64,000 nt of DNA, taken from assembly GCA_017397315.1 (NCBI GenBank), contig JAFQJA010000019.1:1-64000 (forward strand), written 5' to 3'. The position numbers and the translations under genes were made by a program. How positions within the stretch are numbered: the stretch's first letter is position 1; each line of letters starts with the position of its first letter. The DNA is from Clostridia bacterium (lineage in GTDB: Bacteria; Bacillota; Clostridia; Monoglobales; Firm-18). A model generated the notes under the pieces. It was not told the origin of the DNA, did no database searches, and worked only from the letters and a program-made list of their open reading frames with translations. Positions 53,472 through 63,038 of this stretch are shown here, one piece after another.

Positions 53472-55742
53472 CTAAATAATAATTGTTGTATTATCATCAT
53501 TATAAGGAACAAATTTATATTCGTTCTTTGTAATGGTAATATCGTAAACTTTGCCTCTGAATTCTCTTTTTATCTTGGCAGGTAACATTTCGGGGGCGAG
53601 ACACGGATTGATTTCAAGTCCGTCCATTTTCGGCTTAATTCCCAGCATATATTGTGTTACCGCTATATACATCCAACAAGCAGTTCCTGAAAGCCAGCTT
53701 ACATTTGCAAGACCAAACTTCATACTTTCAGGACCAAATATATTAGAAGAATAAACATAAGGCTCCGCATTGTATCTTGTTTCACCAACCTTGCTTTGTG
53801 CAATCATAGGCAACAACTGATGATAATATTTATATGCTCTCTCGGGGTGATTTAACATACATTCTGCAATAATTGCCCAAGTATTTGCGTGGCAGAAAAT
53901 AGAGCCATTTTCACTGCAACCTTTTTTGTCGTAAGTGAGCGGATCTTCTTTTGATGGATAATCTTTCATTGATGGGTGAATTTTCTTAATGCCCATTTCA
54001 GTATCAAGATATTTGTTTACACTATCCATAGCCATTTCCTGTTTGTCTTTGTCCCCAAGTCCGCTTAATACTGCCCAGCTTTGAGAATTTAACCAGATTT
54101 TTGCCTGAGGCTCTTTATCTGAGCCTATATAAATACCTTCGTCTGTAATGCACCGTCTGAACCATTTTCCGTCCCAGGCAGAATTGTTAACCAAAGCCTT
54201 CTGGTCGTTATAAAGTTTGACAAACTTGCTGTCGTCTTCGCCTTTTAGTCTTGCAAGTTCTGCAATTTGTCGTAATACTGTACCGAATTGCATACCTGTC
54301 CAAACACTTTCGCCTTTACCTTTTCTGCAAACTTTAAACAGCATATCGTTCCAGTCAGACGCAAGCATTAGCGGGAAACCATGTTCACCCAAATGATTTT
54401 CTGTGTATTCAACTGCTTTTTTAAGGTGTTCCCAGACAGTGCCTTCTCCGCCGTCGAAATATGTTACAACTTCGTCAAGGTAATCAAGGCTTCCTTCTTC
54501 CATAACAATATGGTAAGCAGTCATTATTAGCCACAAGTGGTTATCTGAACGGGGTTCTTTTACAGGTTCCCAACCTTCATTGGGGAAGAAGTAGTGGTTT
54601 GTGCGTCCGTCCTGATATTGTTGTGTTAATAACAAGTTAAGTTTGTCTTTTGCGCGTCTTAAATCAAAGGGTATCATTGCCAAAGTGTCTTGTGCAGTAT
54701 CTCTCATACCCACGCCTCTGAAGGTTCCTGTAGCATAATAACTTATATTACGAGAGAACTGGAAGTTTCTTTCCGCCTGATACGGATTCCAGATGTTAAT
54801 CATTGTCTGTGCATCTTTGTCAGGTATTTCAACCGAGAATTTGCTTAAGTGCTTGTCCCATTGTTCTTTTAAAGCAACAAATGATTTTTCTACAAAGTCA
54901 TCTTGTCTGCAGTGAGAAACTGATTTTTTAATGTCCTCGTCAGTTATTGCAGTTCCCAGAAAAATATTAACTGTTTTTTCTTCGTTTGCTTTTAAATCAA
55001 TGTTAAGTTCTAAAGCAAAACAAGGGTCTCCGCCCGAAAGCAATGAATTTGTGCATGTGCCGTTTTCAATGCCTATTGGGTTTTCTTCGCTTCTGTATCC
55101 TCCCACAAATTCGTCTCTGTCGCAGTCAAAAGATGTAACAGGAACATTTGTTGCAAAATATACAAGCGGTGTTTCGTTAGGCTTTGGCTGATTTTCAACG
55201 CCGTATTCGTAAACCAGAATATCATCTAAATTGTAGCAAGATAATTGATGTTTATTGTAGCATTGCCATTGCAATTCTCTCATAAATTCCATCATACCAA
55301 GTTCTACGAATGGAAAAATTTTGATTTTCTTATCTGTGGCTGATTTTAGTTTCAGATTCCAGATAAGGCAGTTTTCGTATTTGCCTACAAAGTATGTGGT
55401 TTTAACCTGTATACCATTTTTCTCCGCTTCGAAAATTGTGTAGCCCATACCATGTGTTGACTGCCATTTTTCAGGCTTGTCTTTGCACGGCTCGCTTGTG
55501 GGGCACCAGGTAGTGTTGCCGTCTTTTATGTATGTGTAAAAACCGCTTCTGTCAGTAGGCAAGTGGAAAAATCTGTAGTGGTTTATTCTCCAGATTTGCG
55601 GGCTTTTATAAAATGCTACACCACCGCCCGCCTGGCTGATCATTGTATGAAATGTTCCGTTCGATAAATAGTTCATCCAGGGCGACGGAGTGTTGTACTT
55701 ATCAAAAGTGATTTCTTTTTTATCGTTGTTAAATTTATACAT
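53472..55742 (-). CDS. GH94-family disaccharide phosphorylase (cellobiose/chitobiose phosphorylase-like)
   Basis: Members of GH94 cleave beta-linked disaccharides with phosphate, releasing an alpha-sugar-1-phosphate and saving ATP. The 756-residue protein lacks a signal peptide and is cytoplasmic. It has an N-terminal beta-sandwich (STHGMGYTIFEAEKNGI), the FRGVGMRDTAQDT motif (about 341-353), the catalytic acid in ASDWNDM (DWND 463-466) and the late GLEINPCLAPEM segment. Cellobiose, N,N'-diacetylchitobiose and other beta-disaccharides cannot be separated by eye. Its ATG overlaps the GH3 stop by one base (TAATG), so the two are coupled. Confidence 0.88.
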   Translation of the reverse strand: MYKFNNDKKEITFDKYNTPSPWMNYLSNGTFHTMISQAGGGVAFYKSPQIWRINHYRFFHLPTDRSGFYTYIKDGNTTWCPTSEPCKDKPEKWQSTHGMGYTIFEAEKNGIQVKTTYFVGKYENCLIWNLKLKSATDKKIKIFPFVELGMMEFMRELQWQCYNKHQLSCYNLDDILVYEYGVENQPKPNETPLVYFATNVPVTSFDCDRDEFVGGYRSEENPIGIENGTCTNSLLSGGDPCFALELNIDLKANEEKTVNIFLGTAITDEDIKKSVSHCRQDDFVEKSFVALKEQWDKHLSKFSVEIPDKDAQTMINIWNPYQAERNFQFSRNISYYATGTFRGVGMRDTAQDTLAMIPFDLRRAKDKLNLLLTQQYQDGRTNHYFFPNEGWEPVKEPRSDNHLWLIMTAYHIVMEEGSLDYLDEVVTYFDGGEGTVWEHLKKAVEYTENHLGEHGFPLMLASDWNDMLFKVCRKGKGESVWTGMQFGTVLRQIAELARLKGEDDSKFVKLYNDQKALVNNSAWDGKWFRRCITDEGIYIGSDKEPQAKIWLNSQSWAVLSGLGDKDKQEMAMDSVNKYLDTEMGIKKIHPSMKDYPSKEDPLTYDKKGCSENGSIFCHANTWAIIAECMLNHPERAYKYYHQLLPMIAQSKVGETRYNAEPYVYSSNIFGPESMKFGLANVSWLSGTACWMYIAVTQYMLGIKPKMDGLEINPCLAPEMLPAKIKREFRGKVYDITITKNEYKFVPYNDDNTTIII

Positions 55743-57295
55743 TAGTTACATTCCTTTGCAAAAATACTTTTACCTGTAAACTGAGTATCTCCAAACAGAC
55801 CGTCAACAAGCATCTTGACTGTTTCTGCTGATGGAGATGTGTTCATTTCGATATATGTGTGTTCTTTTGGGAAATATTCAGTTGCAAAGTATGGCGAACC
55901 ATAATTTACAATTATTTTCTTTTTCTTGTCATATTGGTGTGAAGCCCAAATCAACATATGTGCATCACTCCATTGAGCGACAAACATAGCATTAACATTA
56001 AAAATTACAATGTCATAGTTTTTCTGAATTTCTTCTGCATCTGTCGGCCAACAAACCTGAGAAATAGGGTCGAATATGTCTCGTCTTACATCTGCTTCAA
56101 CTCCGCGTTTTGCAAGTTCTTCTTTTAACAGATTGGAAGATACAGTATCGTTATCCGTAACATCAACTATTAATACTTTGTTTATTTTATCTTCAGATAA
56201 CGGAAGAAGACCAATATCGTTTCTTAACATACACATACCATTTTTGGCAATTTCAAGTTTTTTACTGTCTACAAAGTTAGCATCAGGTGTGTCAAAAGAT
56301 TTATTGTCAAGAGCGTTATTTCTGAAGTTTTCCATTTTTTCGATACGATTTAACGCATCTTCTAAACGGGACATTGGAATTTCTCCGCTTAAAATTTGCT
56401 GTTCAATTACATCTGCTGCTTCAACAGGAGGCCACAGAAGAAGGTCTGCACCTGCTTTGAATGCCTGAACAGCTTCAGCTATCTTATCTCCAACGCTGTT
56501 ACCGCCCATAACCAAAGCATCTGTAACAACTGCACCTTCGAAACCAAGTTCACCCTTTAACAGGTCGGTTGTAAGTTTTTTAGAGAATGTTGCAATCGGG
56601 ATAAAACCATTTTCGCCATCTTTATCATATGCTTTTAGTGTTGTGTGAGTAGTCATAACAGACATTGGATTTTCTTTGAACATTTCTTTGTATGTATAGC
56701 CGTAAGTTTCCATCCACTGTTCCATATCCATATTATTGCAACCGGGAGCTATATGCATATTTATAAAGTTTGTACCAATGCCCGGAAAATGTTTTACAGT
56801 TGCACAAACACCCTGGTCCTGTATACCTTTTATAACTTCGCGGTAAACCTTGCCGATTACCTTTGGGTCATCGCTTATCGCCATTAAATACATAAGAGGG
56901 TCAAAGCACATATCAATACTTGGTCCTAAAATCCAGTCTATACCCTTGTCATTCATCTGCATACCAATGATTTTACCCCAGTTATATGCATCTTCTAAAT
57001 TTCTGGAAGCACCAAGTGAACGCTGATTTTCAATGCACACTGTCTGGTTATGAACTCTTGCTCCATCAGCACATACAAGCAACTTGTTTTTAGAATATTT
57101 TTTACATTCGTTTAAAGTGTCAAAGTCAAACTGACTTCCCATATATTTTCCGCTTTCATCACGGAATGCGGCCTCTTCACCGTAGAACAAACCGCCTACC
57201 GGATACTTTTCAAAAAACACTTTTGGTCCGCCGTTACTGTTGATTTCACGAATGGTAACTAGAAATGTTTTTAATATTTTTTCTCTTAATGTCAT
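55742..57295 (-). CDS. GH3-family beta-glycosidase, NagZ-like
   Basis: The 517-residue cytoplasmic protein (no signal peptide) has the GH3 TIM barrel with the KHFPG motif (168-172), a retained His181 as in the NagZ Asp-His dyad, and the nucleophile aspartate in VVTDALVMGG (Asp259). Compared with typical NagZ (KHFPGHG...DSH), the second His of GHG is Ile173 and the dyad Asp is Asn179. A C-terminal alpha/beta domain (about 360-510) resembles the second GH3 domain. It likely removes beta-linked sugars, perhaps N-acetylglucosamine, or acts as a phosphorylase. ATG 57295 is chosen over an upstream in-frame start. It is the first gene of the leftward operon. Confidence 0.85.
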   Translation of the reverse strand: MTLREKILKTFLVTIREINSNGGPKVFFEKYPVGGLFYGEEAAFRDESGKYMGSQFDFDTLNECKKYSKNKLLVCADGARVHNQTVCIENQRSLGASRNLEDAYNWGKIIGMQMNDKGIDWILGPSIDMCFDPLMYLMAISDDPKVIGKVYREVIKGIQDQGVCATVKHFPGIGTNFINMHIAPGCNNMDMEQWMETYGYTYKEMFKENPMSVMTTHTTLKAYDKDGENGFIPIATFSKKLTTDLLKGELGFEGAVVTDALVMGGNSVGDKIAEAVQAFKAGADLLLWPPVEAADVIEQQILSGEIPMSRLEDALNRIEKMENFRNNALDNKSFDTPDANFVDSKKLEIAKNGMCMLRNDIGLLPLSEDKINKVLIVDVTDNDTVSSNLLKEELAKRGVEADVRRDIFDPISQVCWPTDAEEIQKNYDIVIFNVNAMFVAQWSDAHMLIWASHQYDKKKKIIVNYGSPYFATEYFPKEHTYIEMNTSPSAETVKMLVDGLFGDTQFTGKSIFAKECN

Positions 57296-57328
57296 TACGC
57301 CTGCCCCTTTACTAATTATTATGGTTAG

Positions 57329-57357
57329 ATAATACATTATTTTAAGGTGAAAGTCAA
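57329..57357 (-). promoter_or_regulatory. Promoter of the GH3-GH94-HPr operon
   Basis: On the minus strand, TTGACT (57357-57352), a 17-base spacer and TATTAT (57334-57329), about 35 bases upstream of the GH3 start. Confidence 0.8.
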
Positions 57358-57408
57358 GCGATAAGCAAAAAAACCATATAAAAAAGCAAATAAAATATTA
57401 ATTACATA

Positions 57409-57437
57409 TTGTTAAATTAATTGTGTGATGATATAAT
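57409..57437 (+). promoter_or_regulatory. Promoter of the Cys-cluster protein gene
   Basis: TTGTTA (57409-57414), a 17-base spacer and a perfect TATAAT (57432-57437). The leader to TTG 57519 is about 75 nt and contains a GTGATT/AATCAC inverted repeat (about 57448-57474). Otherwise nothing is seen in the 57338-57518 gap. Confidence 0.78.
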
Positions 57438-57518
57438 GGTTTTAGCGTGATTTCAGCATTGTAAGTAATCACCCGACATTCAAATATACAATTAATAAAA
57501 ACGAAAGAGGGAAGTGCA

Positions 57519-58040
57519 TTGAAACAGACGCTTGACAAAAAAGCATTTTATACAAGACTGTATAAAATGCTTGAGAATGTAACGCCTCTGACTGCAGATT
57601 GCGGTGGCCTTTGCGACTGTGCTTGTTGTGCCGTTACAGATGAAATTACAGGAATGTACCTCTTCCCCGGGGAAAAGGTGATGTATGAACTACTTCCAAA
57701 ATGGGCGAAACTTTATGACATTGATTTTACATACGACAACGGCAAAGAGGTTGAACTTATTACATGTATAGGTACTTGCGACAGAAAACTCCGCCCGCTT
57801 TCTTGCAGGATTTTTCCTTTAGTTCCCTATGCAAAACGGGGAGAGAAGTTGCAAGTTTTAATGGACATACGCGGAAGGGGGCTCTGCCCTCTTGCTACTG
57901 CAATGCGTACACAAGACCTTGACCCATTATTTGTAAAAAGAGTAACTTTGGCGATGAGTATGTGTATGAAAGTCCGCGAAACAAGAGAATTCATCTATTC
58001 TCTTTCTGAATTACTCGATGATATAAATATGGTTTTTTGA
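57519..58040 (+). CDS. YkgJ-like cysteine-cluster protein
   Basis: The 173-residue protein is rich in clustered cysteines. The N-terminal CGGLCDCACC (about 28-37), the central CIGTCDRKLRPLSCRIFPL and a later GLCPLA resemble the metal-binding (Zn or Fe) CxxC patterns of the YkgJ family, whose function is unknown. The rest is largely helical with no signal or membrane segment. The start is TTG 57519 behind AGAGGGAAG. It has its own promoter and no close operon partner. The assignment to YkgJ rests on the cysteine spacing only. Confidence 0.7.
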   Translation: MKQTLDKKAFYTRLYKMLENVTPLTADCGGLCDCACCAVTDEITGMYLFPGEKVMYELLPKWAKLYDIDFTYDNGKEVELITCIGTCDRKLRPLSCRIFPLVPYAKRGEKLQVLMDIRGRGLCPLATAMRTQDLDPLFVKRVTLAMSMCMKVRETREFIYSLSELLDDINMVF

Positions 58041-58055
58041 AACTAATACGAATAT

Positions 58056-58394
58056 TTACTTTTTGAACATAAAGAATACGGCACCCATAATACATAAAAA
58101 CGCAAACAAATAATTAACAGTAAACTTTTCTTTCAGGTACAATATCGAGAAAATTGAAAACACACTAAGCGATATAACTTCCTGAATAATCTTTAACTGT
58201 GCTGCGGTAAAATAATTACTTCCCAATCTGTTAGCAGGTACCTGGAATATGTATTCGAAAAAGGCAAGGCCCCAACTGAACAAAATTACCGCCCACAATG
58301 CAGTGCTTTTGAACTTAAGATGTCCGTACCATGCAAATGTCATAAAAACATTTGAAATAACCAAAAGACCAATAGGGTAAAGCGACTGTAACAT
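58056..58394 (-). CDS. DMT-family small membrane protein (DUF486)
   Basis: The 112-residue protein has four hydrophobic helices. The segment TFAWYGHLKFK with ALWAVILFSWGLAFFEYIFQVPANRLG is the hallmark of the DUF486 group of small drug/metabolite transporter-like proteins, which may act as dimers. No substrate is known. It is a single gene with its own promoter (58428-58456) and an AAAGGTGG ribosome site, facing away from mtaB. It overlaps no other gene and converges on the Cys-cluster gene. Confidence 0.85.
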   Translation of the reverse strand: MLQSLYPIGLLVISNVFMTFAWYGHLKFKSTALWAVILFSWGLAFFEYIFQVPANRLGSNYFTAAQLKIIQEVISLSVFSIFSILYLKEKFTVNYLFAFLCIMGAVFFMFKK

Positions 58395-58427
58395 ATAAAA
58401 TCCACCTTTATTTCAAAATCTTTGACA

Positions 58428-58456
58428 ATTATACATCATTTACACATTAAAATCAA
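58428..58456 (-). promoter_or_regulatory. Promoter of the DUF486 gene
   Basis: On the minus strand, TTGATT (58456-58451), a 17-base spacer and TATAAT (58433-58428). Confidence 0.8.
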
Positions 58457-58468
58457 TAAGGTTATGAT
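58439..58468 (+). promoter_or_regulatory. Probable promoter of mtaB
   Basis: TTTACA (58439-58444), 18 bases, TATGAT (58463-58468), 30 bases before mtaB and partly overlapping the divergent DUF486 promoter. Confidence 0.5.
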
Positions 58469-58497
58469 ACAAAAGGTTGTATACAGGAGAGAAAGCG

Positions 58498-59763
58498 ATG
58501 AAAACAGTAAAATTTTATACACTAGGTTGCAAAGTTAATATTTATGAAACAGAAGCTATGAAAAAACTTTTTGTTAACGACGGATATATCGTTACCGAAA
58601 AGGACGATGCTGATGTTTTTGTAATAAACACCTGTACCGTTACTGCGATAAGCGACAGAAAATCCCGTCAGATGATAAGACGGGCAAAACACAAAAACCC
58701 CAATGCTACAGTAGTGGTTGCGGGATGCTTTTCGCAGGTATCAAAAAAACAGGCGGAGGAAATGCCTGAAGCAGATATAATAGTAGGGACTTACGGCAGG
58801 AAAGACATTGTGAAATATGTCCAAAACTTCAGAGGGAAAAAAATGAACTGTGTATATGATGAAATTCCCGCTGTATTTGAGGAAATGCCTTGCGAAAATC
58901 AGTCCAGAACAAGGGCAGTTATCAAAATACAGGACGGTTGCAGAAATTTTTGTTCTTACTGTATTATTCCTTATGCACGGGGCCCTTTGCGTTCAAGGGC
59001 AATTGAAGAAATTGTGAAAGAAGTGGATTTGTTAACTGAAAAAGGGTACAAAGAATTTGTTTTTGTGGGAATTAATCTGGCTTGTTACAATTACAACGGT
59101 CTCAAATTGGCTGATGTTATTGAGAAAGTGTGCGAAATTGACGGAGTAAAACGAGTTCGTCTTGGCTCTTTGGAGCCTAACATATTTACTGCAAAGTTTT
59201 TGGATACTGTAAAAAACCAACCTAAACTTTGTAAGCATTTTCATATTTCTTTGCAAAGCGGTTGCACAGAAACATTAAAGAGAATGAACAGACATTATAC
59301 AAAAGAACATTTTCTTTCATATCTCGAGAAAATAAGAGAGGTATGTCCTGAAGTTAATTTTACCACAGATGTTATGGTGGGGTTTGTCGGAGAAACTGAC
59401 GAGGAGTTTTTTGAAAGTGCAGATACTGTAAAAAAAGCCGGATTCGGCAGTATTCATGTTTTTCCATATTCTGTTCGAAAAGGTACAGCTGCTGAAAAAA
59501 TGGACGGTCATACAGACAATGACACCAAAACACGACGCGCTGAAATTATGGCTGAAATAGGGAAACAGTTAACACTTGACAAACTTAAAAGTTACATAGG
59601 CAAAACGGTGGAAGTACTGTTTGAGACAGAGAAAAATGGTGTATTTGAGGGCTTTACCGACTCGTACATAAAAGTAAAGGCAAAAGGTCAGGATTTGTTT
59701 GGGGAAATTGTTCCTGTTAAAATTGTTGGTGCAGGAAAAGATTTTTTAAAAGGTGAAATTTGA
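58498..59763 (+). CDS. mtaB: tRNA N6-threonylcarbamoyladenosine 2-methylthiotransferase MtaB
   Basis: This radical-SAM methylthiotransferase converts t6A37 to ms2t6A37 in ANN-decoding tRNAs. The 421-residue protein has the N-terminal UPF0004 cluster domain (YTLGCKVNIYETE, NTCTVTAISDRKSRQ, VVAGCFSQV), the radical-SAM cluster motif CRNFCSYC (CxxxCxxC, about 152-159), HISLQSGCTETLKRMNRHY and a C-terminal TRAM domain (ending near KIVGAGKDFLKG). The CKVN start and length separate it from MiaB (CQMN) and RimO. ATG 58498 follows AGGAGAG. Confidence 0.95.
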   Translation: MKTVKFYTLGCKVNIYETEAMKKLFVNDGYIVTEKDDADVFVINTCTVTAISDRKSRQMIRRAKHKNPNATVVVAGCFSQVSKKQAEEMPEADIIVGTYGRKDIVKYVQNFRGKKMNCVYDEIPAVFEEMPCENQSRTRAVIKIQDGCRNFCSYCIIPYARGPLRSRAIEEIVKEVDLLTEKGYKEFVFVGINLACYNYNGLKLADVIEKVCEIDGVKRVRLGSLEPNIFTAKFLDTVKNQPKLCKHFHISLQSGCTETLKRMNRHYTKEHFLSYLEKIREVCPEVNFTTDVMVGFVGETDEEFFESADTVKKAGFGSIHVFPYSVRKGTAAEKMDGHTDNDTKTRRAEIMAEIGKQLTLDKLKSYIGKTVEVLFETEKNGVFEGFTDSYIKVKAKGQDLFGEIVPVKIVGAGKDFLKGEI

Positions 59764-59789
59764 CTTTTGTCCACAATATATGGTACAAT
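59760..59789 (+). promoter_or_regulatory. Promoter of the DUF2232-gdpP-rplI-dnaB run
   Basis: TTGACT (59760-59765), which includes the mtaB stop, an 18-base spacer and TACAAT (59784-59789). Confidence 0.65.
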
Positions 59790-59822
59790 AATATGATAGC
59801 ATTTTTTTAAGAAGGTGTGGTC

Positions 59823-60587
59823 GTGGTTAATATTGTTTTAATTATAGTATCTTTGACAGGATTATTCTTCTCAGCGTTTTATACTTTTAAAAATAAAATA
59901 TCATTTTTCAAAGGTGTTTGCATTGGCACATTATCGCTTTTAGTAGCATTTGTTTTGTCTGTTGTATATCACAAAGCGATGCTTGGCATAAGCCCCATTG
60001 ATGTAATTATCAAGGCTACTTTTGACAGTATGAAACAACTGATTGAAGAAGCACCTGCAGATGTGATAAATTCAATTGCAACAACTATGGGAGAGACAAA
60101 CAGCGAGGTTGTTCGTGCAACTCTTAAATTATCGGTTGAAAGCATGAGACAGATATATTCCACATTGCTTCCGGCTTTTCTAATCACATTATTTGCAGGA
60201 TTTACTTTTATTCTGTTTATGATTATTAAAAGTGTTTTGAGACTATGCGGTAAGGATGTTTCATTCATTATTAATTTTAGCAATATAAGACTTAACAAAA
60301 GTTTTGTGTTGGCGTATTTTGTTGCTTTTCTTGGTGGAATGATTATGCCACATGGGATTATAAGCAGTGTGGTTTTAAACATTTGTTTTGTAATGTCGGT
60401 ATATGTGTATTTTTGCACATTGTCATTGGTTGATTACTTTTTACAAAAGAGGATACAGAGTTTTGTAATAAGGTTTATAATACTTATAATTTTTGTTATG
60501 ACTATGAGTATGGCATTTGGAATTGCGGCATTGTTTGCCATAATCGACGCATTTCGTGATTTCAGAGCAAGAGGTGATCAGTTATGA
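59823..60587 (+). CDS. DUF2232 (YybS-like) integral membrane protein
   Basis: The protein is about 254 residues with around seven or eight hydrophobic segments and few charged loops. The position directly upstream of gdpP and rplI matches that of yybS in Bacillus, which supports the family call more than any single motif. Function is unknown. GTG 59823 is chosen because AGAAGGTG (59810-59817) ends 6 bases before it; the GTG at 59817 is within that site. The stop overlaps the gdpP ATG by 4 bases (ATGA), indicating coupled expression. Confidence 0.82.
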   Translation: MVNIVLIIVSLTGLFFSAFYTFKNKISFFKGVCIGTLSLLVAFVLSVVYHKAMLGISPIDVIIKATFDSMKQLIEEAPADVINSIATTMGETNSEVVRATLKLSVESMRQIYSTLLPAFLITLFAGFTFILFMIIKSVLRLCGKDVSFIINFSNIRLNKSFVLAYFVAFLGGMIMPHGIISSVVLNICFVMSVYVYFCTLSLVDYFLQKRIQSFVIRFIILIIFVMTMSMAFGIAALFAIIDAFRDFRARGDQL

Positions 60588-62566
60588 AGGTTGATAAAAA
60601 ACCATCGTTCAAAAACATATTTGACATTAGGATATATATTTTTGTAACTTTTGTTTTTGCTGTAATTACTTTGTTTACAAGCAAATTATGGCTTGCTGTT
60701 ACAGAGTTTGCATTTGTATTTATTTTTGGTATTCTTGGGATTTTCAACAAAAGAATAAGGGAACAGCAGTTGACAAATTATTTTGCGGACCTAATAAAAT
60801 ATGTCGATAATTCTGAAAAGGGATATATGTATAGTTTTCCGCTTCCTGTTACGGTACTTGATTTAACAGGCAATATCGTGTGGTTTAATGACAAATTTTC
60901 TGATATTTTTGGTAGTGATTTATTTGAAAAAACAATAGACCAGGCAATAAGCGAAATTCATATACTGCAGGTGCTTGAAAACAAAGATAATATTGACTTT
61001 CAGGTGGAAAAAGGCGGGAAAACCTACAAAGTGGTAGGAAATGTAATTGGAACCGGAGAACAAAAAGAAAAATTGTATTCTGTGGTTTTATATTTTATTG
61101 ACAAAACTGCTGAAATTGAAAACTATAACTACGCTGTAAATTCACAGGTGATTTGTTGCAGTATTTTGTTGGACAACTATGATGATTTAATTAAAAACAC
61201 CCCAGATACACACAGGACTTTTCTTTTATCAGAAATTGACGGTGTTATAGAAAACTGGGTTGACGAATTAAACGGCGTATGCAAAAAAATTGAAAAAGAC
61301 AGATATACAGTGTATTTTGAAAACGAGAAACTTCAATCTGTTATAGATGCTAAATTTGATGTGCTGGACCAGGTAAAAGATATAAGCGTAGGAAACTCTA
61401 TCCCTGCCACATTAAGTATAGGGGTAGGTAAAGGCGAGGGAATAAAAGAAAGCGAAGATTTTGTAAATGTTGCAATGGATATGGCTCTTGGTCGCGGAGG
61501 AGACCAGGCGGTAATTAAAGACGGAAAGCAATTCAAATTTTTCGGCGGACATTCTGAAAACTACGGTAAAAACACAAGAGTGAGAGCAAGAGTTGTTTCA
61601 AACGCTTTAAAAGAACTTGTGGACCAGTCAGATAATATATTCGTTTTTGGACATAAAAACGCAGATGCAGACTGTTTTGGTGCATCGGTTGCAGTTGCCA
61701 ACATTGCAAGAGTAAGAAATAAACAGGCATATATTGTTGTTGATAATTTGCAATCCGGAATCGAGAGGGTAATGGACAATCTTAAAAATGACGAGTATTA
61801 TCAAAATTTATTTGTAAGCGAAGCACAGGCACTAAACTATATTACTTCAAATTCTCTTTGTGTAGTAGTTGATACCCACAGTTCAAAATTAATTGAAGCA
61901 CCGAGGGTTTTTGAAGAAGTTAAAAACAGAGTGCTGGTTGACCATCACAGACGGGGAACTGATTATCTCGAGGGATGCGTGCTGACATATCACGAACCAT
62001 ACGCATCATCTGCATGTGAACTTATGACAGAAATTGTTCAGTATATAAGCGACGACTTTACAATGTCAGTTGCTGAGGCACAGGCAATATATGCAGGTAT
62101 TGTTCTTGATACAAAGAATTTTAATGTAAAAACCGGTGTAAGAACATTTGAAGCGGCAACTTTCTTAAGACGAAAAGGAGTTGACACCGTTGAAGTCAAA
62201 AAATTGTTCCAGACAGATTTTGATATGCATATAGCAAAGTCAAAAGTACTTGCCAATGCAGAAATTTATAACAACGAATTTGCTATTTCTACATGGAGCA
62301 CAGAAGACGAGTTTCCTACAGTAATTTCAGCACAGTCTGCAGATGAACTGCTGAACATTACAGGCGTAAATGCGTCATTTGTATTATGTGAATGTAACGG
62401 AGAAATATATATAAGTGCCCGCTCTGTAGGTGCTTATAATGTTCAACTTGTTATGGAACAGTTGGGCGGTGGCGGTCATATGACAGTTGCAGGAGCACAG
62501 ATTAAAGGTAAAATGTTAAGCGAAGTTTTAGATATGCTTAAAGAGGCAATAAATACAGTTCGGTAA
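60584..62566 (+). CDS. gdpP: Cyclic-di-AMP phosphodiesterase GdpP
   Basis: GdpP degrades c-di-AMP and thereby sets osmolyte and wall homeostasis. The 660-residue protein has two N-terminal membrane helices (about 15-55), a PAS-like domain (about 80-170), a degenerate GGDEF-like domain (about 170-320) and DHH/DHHA1 phosphodiesterase domains. The last carry metal-binding FGHKNADADCFGASVAVA, VVVDTHSS, DHHRR (about 451-455) and GGGGHMTVAGAQ. The first DHH aspartate motif reads NADADCFG rather than the common NADMDAIG. It sits between the DUF2232 gene and rplI. Confidence 0.95.
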   Translation: MKVDKKPSFKNIFDIRIYIFVTFVFAVITLFTSKLWLAVTEFAFVFIFGILGIFNKRIREQQLTNYFADLIKYVDNSEKGYMYSFPLPVTVLDLTGNIVWFNDKFSDIFGSDLFEKTIDQAISEIHILQVLENKDNIDFQVEKGGKTYKVVGNVIGTGEQKEKLYSVVLYFIDKTAEIENYNYAVNSQVICCSILLDNYDDLIKNTPDTHRTFLLSEIDGVIENWVDELNGVCKKIEKDRYTVYFENEKLQSVIDAKFDVLDQVKDISVGNSIPATLSIGVGKGEGIKESEDFVNVAMDMALGRGGDQAVIKDGKQFKFFGGHSENYGKNTRVRARVVSNALKELVDQSDNIFVFGHKNADADCFGASVAVANIARVRNKQAYIVVDNLQSGIERVMDNLKNDEYYQNLFVSEAQALNYITSNSLCVVVDTHSSKLIEAPRVFEEVKNRVLVDHHRRGTDYLEGCVLTYHEPYASSACELMTEIVQYISDDFTMSVAEAQAIYAGIVLDTKNFNVKTGVRTFEAATFLRRKGVDTVEVKKLFQTDFDMHIAKSKVLANAEIYNNEFAISTWSTEDEFPTVISAQSADELLNITGVNASFVLCECNGEIYISARSVGAYNVQLVMEQLGGGGHMTVAGAQIKGKMLSEVLDMLKEAINTVR

Positions 62567-62581
62567 GAAAGGTGATTATTT

Positions 62582-63028
62582 ATGAAAGTAATTTTATTGC
62601 AGGATGTTAAAGGAACAGGCAAAAAAGGAGATATTATAAATGTTGCAGACGGTTTTGCAAGAAACGCTCTGTTTCCGAAAAAATTAGCTGTTGAAGCAAA
62701 TGCAACAAATCTTAATATAGCAAAAGGGAAAAACGAAGCAATCGCTCATAAAAAAGAGGTAGAACTAAATACTGCTAAAGATTTAGCAAAAAGGCTGGAG
62801 AATATTACTGTTTCGCTTGTTGCAAAAGCAGGGGAAAACGGCAAATTGTTTGGTTCAATTACTTCAAAAGATATTTCAGAACAACTGGAAAAACAGCATA
62901 AAATTCAACTTGATAAGAGATGGATTAATTTGGACGAGGGTATAAAAAACATAGGAGCAAGAGAAGTTGATATATGGCTTCACCCATCAGTTAAAACAAA
63001 GATTAAAATTGTGATTACAGCACAATGA
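62582..63028 (+). CDS. rplI: 50S ribosomal protein L9
   Basis: The 148-residue L9 binds 23S rRNA and bridges ribosomes. The N-terminal domain contains [36 protein letters not shown], the connecting helix follows, and the C-terminal domain contains [14 protein letters not shown] and [22 protein letters not shown] precedes ATG 62582, 15 bases past gdpP. dnaB follows, giving the common gdpP-rplI-dnaB order of Firmicutes. Confidence 0.98.
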   Translation: MKVILLQDVKGTGKKGDIINVADGFARNALFPKKLAVEANATNLNIAKGKNEAIAHKKEVELNTAKDLAKRLENITVSLVAKAGENGKLFGSITSKDISEQLEKQHKIQLDKRWINLDEGIKNIGAREVDIWLHPSVKTKIKIVITAQ

Positions 63029-63038
63029 GGAGAGTAGT

